Positions 61,888 through 64,000 of a DNA stretch of 64,000 nucleotides are shown in pieces. The notes under the pieces are model-generated. The model was given only the letters and a program-made list of their open reading frames with translations. It was not told the origin of the DNA and did not search any database. A program made the position numbers and the translations under genes. This DNA comes from Labrys sedimenti. Its GTDB lineage: Bacteria > Pseudomonadota > Alphaproteobacteria > Rhizobiales > Labraceae. Position 1 is the first letter of the stretch. Each line of letters begins with the position of its first letter. Where the stretch lies: assembly GCF_034424805.1 (NCBI RefSeq), contig NZ_JAXOUF010000006.1, positions 186,001-250,000 of the forward strand. The letters are read 5' to 3'.

Positions 61888-61965
61888 GGGAGCGCGGACA
61901 TCCTGTCCGCTCTTTCTTTCCTTAAGCGCAACGTTTCCAAGAGCGGACAGGATGTCCGCGCTCCC
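61888..61965. repeat. Nested palindromic intergenic repeat between ilvB and ilvH, GCGGACA type
   Basis: A 27-base arm at 61888-61914 (begins GGGAGCGCGGACATCCTGTC) is exactly inverse to 61939-61965, and each arm folds on itself around GCGGACA/TGTCCGC. The 24-base linker contains CGTTTCCAAGAGC, shared with the GCAGGC-type elements. It lies inside an operon, so it is likely transcribed. Confidence 0.88.
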
Positions 61966-61985
61966 AGGAATTTCTGGAACCCCCA

Positions 61986-62522
61986 ATGACCGGATCCGCC
62001 TATTTCATGGCCTCGACGGCCGAGACGATCGTGACCCACACCCTCGTGGTGGAGGTCGACAACGAGCCGGGCGTGCTTGCCCGCGTCGTCGGCCTGTTCT
62101 CGGGCCGTGGCTACAACATCGAAAGCCTGACCGTGTCCGAGACCCAGCATGCCGAGCATGTCTCGCGCATCACCGTGGTCACCACCGGCACCGCCAGCGT
62201 GATCGAGCAGATCAAGGCACAGCTCGACCGGCTCGTTCCCGTCCACAAGGTCGTCGACCTCACCTTGACCGGCAAGGCCCTGGAGCGGGAACTCATGCTG
62301 ATCAAGGTGCGCGGCAAGGGTGAGGCCCGCAGCGAGGCCTTGCGTATCGCCGACGCCTTCCGGGCGCGGGTGATCGATGCCACCGTCGAGAGCTTCGTAT
62401 TCGAGCTGACCGGCAAGGGCGAGAAGCTCGATCAGTTCATCGAACTGATGCGCCCGATCGGGCTGGTCGAGGTCTCGCGCACCGGCATTGCCGCGATCGC
62501 CCGCGGCCCCGAGCCGCTCTAG
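61986..62522 (+). CDS. ilvH: Acetolactate synthase, small (regulatory) subunit
   Basis: 178 residues. N-terminal ACT domain with HTLVVEVDNEPGVLARVVGLFSGRGYNIESLTV (valine-binding region) and the C-terminal ALS_ss domain (HKVVDLTLTGKALERELMLIKV, then FVFELTGKGEKLDQFIELM). It gives valine feedback inhibition and activates the large subunit. ATG 61986, 122 bp after ilvB with the palindromic repeat in between. Confidence 0.96.
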   Translation: MTGSAYFMASTAETIVTHTLVVEVDNEPGVLARVVGLFSGRGYNIESLTVSETQHAEHVSRITVVTTGTASVIEQIKAQLDRLVPVHKVVDLTLTGKALERELMLIKVRGKGEARSEALRIADAFRARVIDATVESFVFELTGKGEKLDQFIELMRPIGLVEVSRTGIAAIARGPEPL

Positions 62523-62671
62523 ACCCTTCTTTCCATGCGCCAACAGGGCGGTGGGCGCAAGAAATGAAGCCCATCGCGCTTTTTCTCATCACAAACATTG
62601 CTTCAAACCCGATGTCGGGCTATTCGCCCGCATCATTTCCCCATCATGAACTGTCTGAAGGACAAGGGACC

Positions 62672-63691
62672 ATGCGCGTTTACTATGATCGCGACGCCGA
62701 TCTGAACCTGATCAAGACCAAGAAGGTCGTGATCGTCGGCTACGGCTCGCAAGGCCGTGCTCATGCCATGAACCTCAAGGATTCGGGTGCCAAAGAGATC
62801 GCGATCGCGCTGCGCCCCGATTCGACCACCGCCAAGAAGGTGGAAGCCGACGGCCTCAAGGTCATGACTGTTCCTGAGGCCGCCAAGTGGGGCGACCTCC
62901 TGATGATGGCCACGCCCGACGAGCTGCAGGCCGACATCTATCGCGATGAGATCGCCCCCCATATCCGTGACGGCGCCGCCATCGCCTTCGCCCATGGCCT
63001 CAACGTGCATTTCGGCCTGATCGAGCCGAAGAAGACCGTCGACGTCATCATGATCGCCCCCAAGGGCCCCGGCCACACCGTGCGCGGCGAATACCAGAAG
63101 GGCGGCGGCGTGCCCTGCCTGATCGCCATCCATCACGATGCCTCGGGCAACGCCCATGATATCGCTTTGTCCTACGCTTGCGGCGTCGGCGGCGGCCGTT
63201 CGGGCGTGATCGAGACCAACTTCAAGGAAGAATGCGAAACCGACCTGTTCGGCGAGCAGGTCGTGCTCTGCGGCGGCTTGGTCGAGCTGATCCGTGCCGG
63301 CTTCGAGACGCTGGTGGAAGCCGGTTACGCGCCCGAAATGGCCTATTTCGAGTGCCTGCACGAAGTGAAGCTGATCGTCGACCTCATCTATGAGGGTGGC
63401 ATCGCCAACATGAACTACTCGATCTCCAACACGGCCGAGTGGGGTGAGTATGTCTCCGGTCCGCGCATCATCACCGATGAGACCAAGGCCGAGATGAAGC
63501 GCGTCCTTAAGGACATCCAGACCGGCAAGTTCACCTCCGATTGGATGCAGGAATACCGTGCCGGCGCTTCGCGCTTCAAGGGTATCCGCCGCCTGAATGA
63601 CGCCCACCAGATCGAAGCCGTCGGCGAAAAGCTGCGCGGCATGATGCCCTGGATCGGCAAGAACAAGCTGGTCGACAAGGCCCGCAACTAA
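62672..63691 (+). CDS. ilvC: Ketol-acid reductoisomerase IlvC (class I)
   Basis: 339 residues, the short class I form. NADPH-binding VVIVGYGSQGRAHAMNLKDSG (Rossmann), substrate and metal residues in GPGHTVRGEYQKGGGVPCL and in the C-terminal knotted domain (LFGEQVVLCGGLVELIRAGFETLVEAGY; CLHEVKLIVDLIYEGGI). ATG 62672 with AAGGACAAGGG upstream. The frame stays open upstream to ATG 62564, but that extension is not part of the family and is rejected as protein. Third gene of the ilv operon. Confidence 0.97.
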   Translation: MRVYYDRDADLNLIKTKKVVIVGYGSQGRAHAMNLKDSGAKEIAIALRPDSTTAKKVEADGLKVMTVPEAAKWGDLLMMATPDELQADIYRDEIAPHIRDGAAIAFAHGLNVHFGLIEPKKTVDVIMIAPKGPGHTVRGEYQKGGGVPCLIAIHHDASGNAHDIALSYACGVGGGRSGVIETNFKEECETDLFGEQVVLCGGLVELIRAGFETLVEAGYAPEMAYFECLHEVKLIVDLIYEGGIANMNYSISNTAEWGEYVSGPRIITDETKAEMKRVLKDIQTGKFTSDWMQEYRAGASRFKGIRRLNDAHQIEAVGEKLRGMMPWIGKNKLVDKARN

Positions 63692-63737
63692 AGCCTTTGG
63701 AAGTATTGTTTTCCGAATACTGAAGTGTAAAAATCCT

Positions 63738-63765
63738 GTCTCCCGGTTCATTTGAATCGGGAGAC
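63738..63765 (+). terminator. Hairpin after ilvC
   Basis: GTCTCCCG (63738-63745) / CGGGAGAC (63758-63765) with an inner TTCA/TGAA pair, giving a long stem with a tiny loop. No T-run follows, so termination may be factor-dependent. A second pair GACAGTG/CACTGTC (63772-63778 / 63788-63794) lies next to it. Confidence 0.55.
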
Positions 63766-63798
63766 GGTCTGGACAGTGCCGTCATCACACTGTCAAAT

Positions 63799-63837
63799 GT
63801 CATACCAAACCGCTTAAACGGAGATATTTGGTATGAC
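63799..63837. promoter_or_regulatory. Perfect 11-bp inverted repeat over the MFS transporter start codon
   Basis: GTCATACCAAA (63799-63809) and TTTGGTATGAC (63827-63837) with a 17-base interior containing the GGAG ribosome-binding site. The start codon ATG 63833 is in the right arm. In RNA this would form a stem hiding the start; as DNA it could be a dimeric operator. Confidence 0.65.
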
Positions 63838-64000
63838 GATCGAATCATCCGCCGGAATTACCGTTTCCGATCGCAAGCGACGGCACGCCATTGTCGCGGC
63901 GACCATCGGCAACGGCCTGGAATGGTTCGACTTTACCGTCTATGGTTTCTTCGCAGCCCTGATCTCACGGCAGTTCTTTCCCAAGGAAGACCCGCTGACC
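63833..64000 (+). CDS. MFS transporter, metabolite:H+ symporter-like (partial, runs off window)
   Basis: First 56 codons only. DRKRRHAIVAATIGNGLEWFDFTVYGFFAALISRQFFPKEDP matches the N-terminal segment of the metabolite:H+ symporter (MHS) group, in which xxGNxxEWxDFxxYxF is the hallmark around the first membrane helix. Transports an organic acid, betaine or similar; substrate cannot be named. The start lies in a perfect inverted repeat. Confidence 0.82.
   Translation, partial: MTIESSAGITVSDRKRRHAIVAATIGNGLEWFDFTVYGFFAALISRQFFPKEDPLT

Noticed and set aside
62564..62671. An N-terminal extension of IlvC containing ALFLITNI, as a second leader peptide or longer protein
   Set aside because: It runs in frame into ilvC without a stop, so it cannot act as a classical leader peptide, and the IlvC family begins at MRVYYD.

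Overview
This is a chromosomal window from a high-GC alphaproteobacterium, almost certainly a member of the Hyphomicrobiales (Rhizobiales). The evidence is a split, circularly permuted tmRNA gene next to an alphaproteobacterial-type sspB, the fumC/DUF4169/ribbon-helix-helix trio, an hflK-hflC-DUF2065-degP run, a long-linker FtsZ and intergenic palindromes typical of the order. Family or genus cannot be fixed from the sequence. Nearly everything is core housekeeping; there is no prophage, CRISPR array, integron or resistance island.

Layout. 0-17 kb is the distal part of the division and cell-wall (dcw) cluster: ftsW-murG-murC, then murB-ftsQ-ftsA-ftsZ, lpxC, bamD and recN. It is unusual: a TetR-type gene rather than murD precedes ftsW, a DNA-glycosylase gene and two back-to-back nucleotidyltransferase-fold genes separate murC from murB, and ddl is absent from its usual place before ftsQ. 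16.4-17.1 kb is a small REP-transposase element (RAYT between inverted palindromes) with an apparent one-base deletion in its N-terminal part. 17-24.8 kb holds ligA, a small secreted DUF3828 protein, an AraC regulator with the branched-chain amino-acid exporter azlCD (both preceded by the same 19-bp motif), an M24B aminopeptidase and prmA. 25-33 kb holds an aminotransferase, a cytochrome P450, a dicarboxylate/amino-acid symporter, uvrD, and divergent EamA and LysE exporters. 33-37.5 kb is a glycine-betaine/proline-type ABC uptake operon with a fused double permease. 37.7-45.5 kb holds DUF817, a thioesterase, a D-lactate-dehydrogenase-like flavoprotein, a small exported unknown and a giant AsmA protein. 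45.8-49 kb has RHH, DUF4169, fumC, ssrA and sspB. 49-59.8 kb has an aminoglycoside-phosphotransferase-like gene, degP, DUF2065, hflC, hflK, miaA, serB, DUF4256, thyA, folA and DUF1963. 59.8-63.7 kb is the branched-chain amino-acid operon ilvB-ilvH-ilvC behind a leader-peptide attenuator. The window ends inside an MFS transporter whose start codon lies in an 11-bp inverted repeat.

Functional links: peptidoglycan precursor synthesis (MurC, MurB, MurG) feeds the divisome (FtsW, Q, A, Z); LpxC and BamD serve the outer membrane. The ssrA tag gene and the adaptor SspB, which hands tagged proteins to ClpXP, are neighbours. HflKC (FtsH modulators) and DegP form a membrane and periplasmic quality-control group. 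AzlCD export and the ilv attenuator are two separate controls on branched-chain amino acids.

The most distinctive non-coding content is several families of nested intergenic palindromes, the ilv attenuator with a TTG-started leader peptide, and several inverted repeats placed over or next to start codons. I found no convincing wholly new multi-gene system; the best candidates for follow-up are the overlapping pair of nucleotidyltransferase-fold genes inside the dcw cluster, the palindrome families with the local RAYT, and the regulatory motifs.
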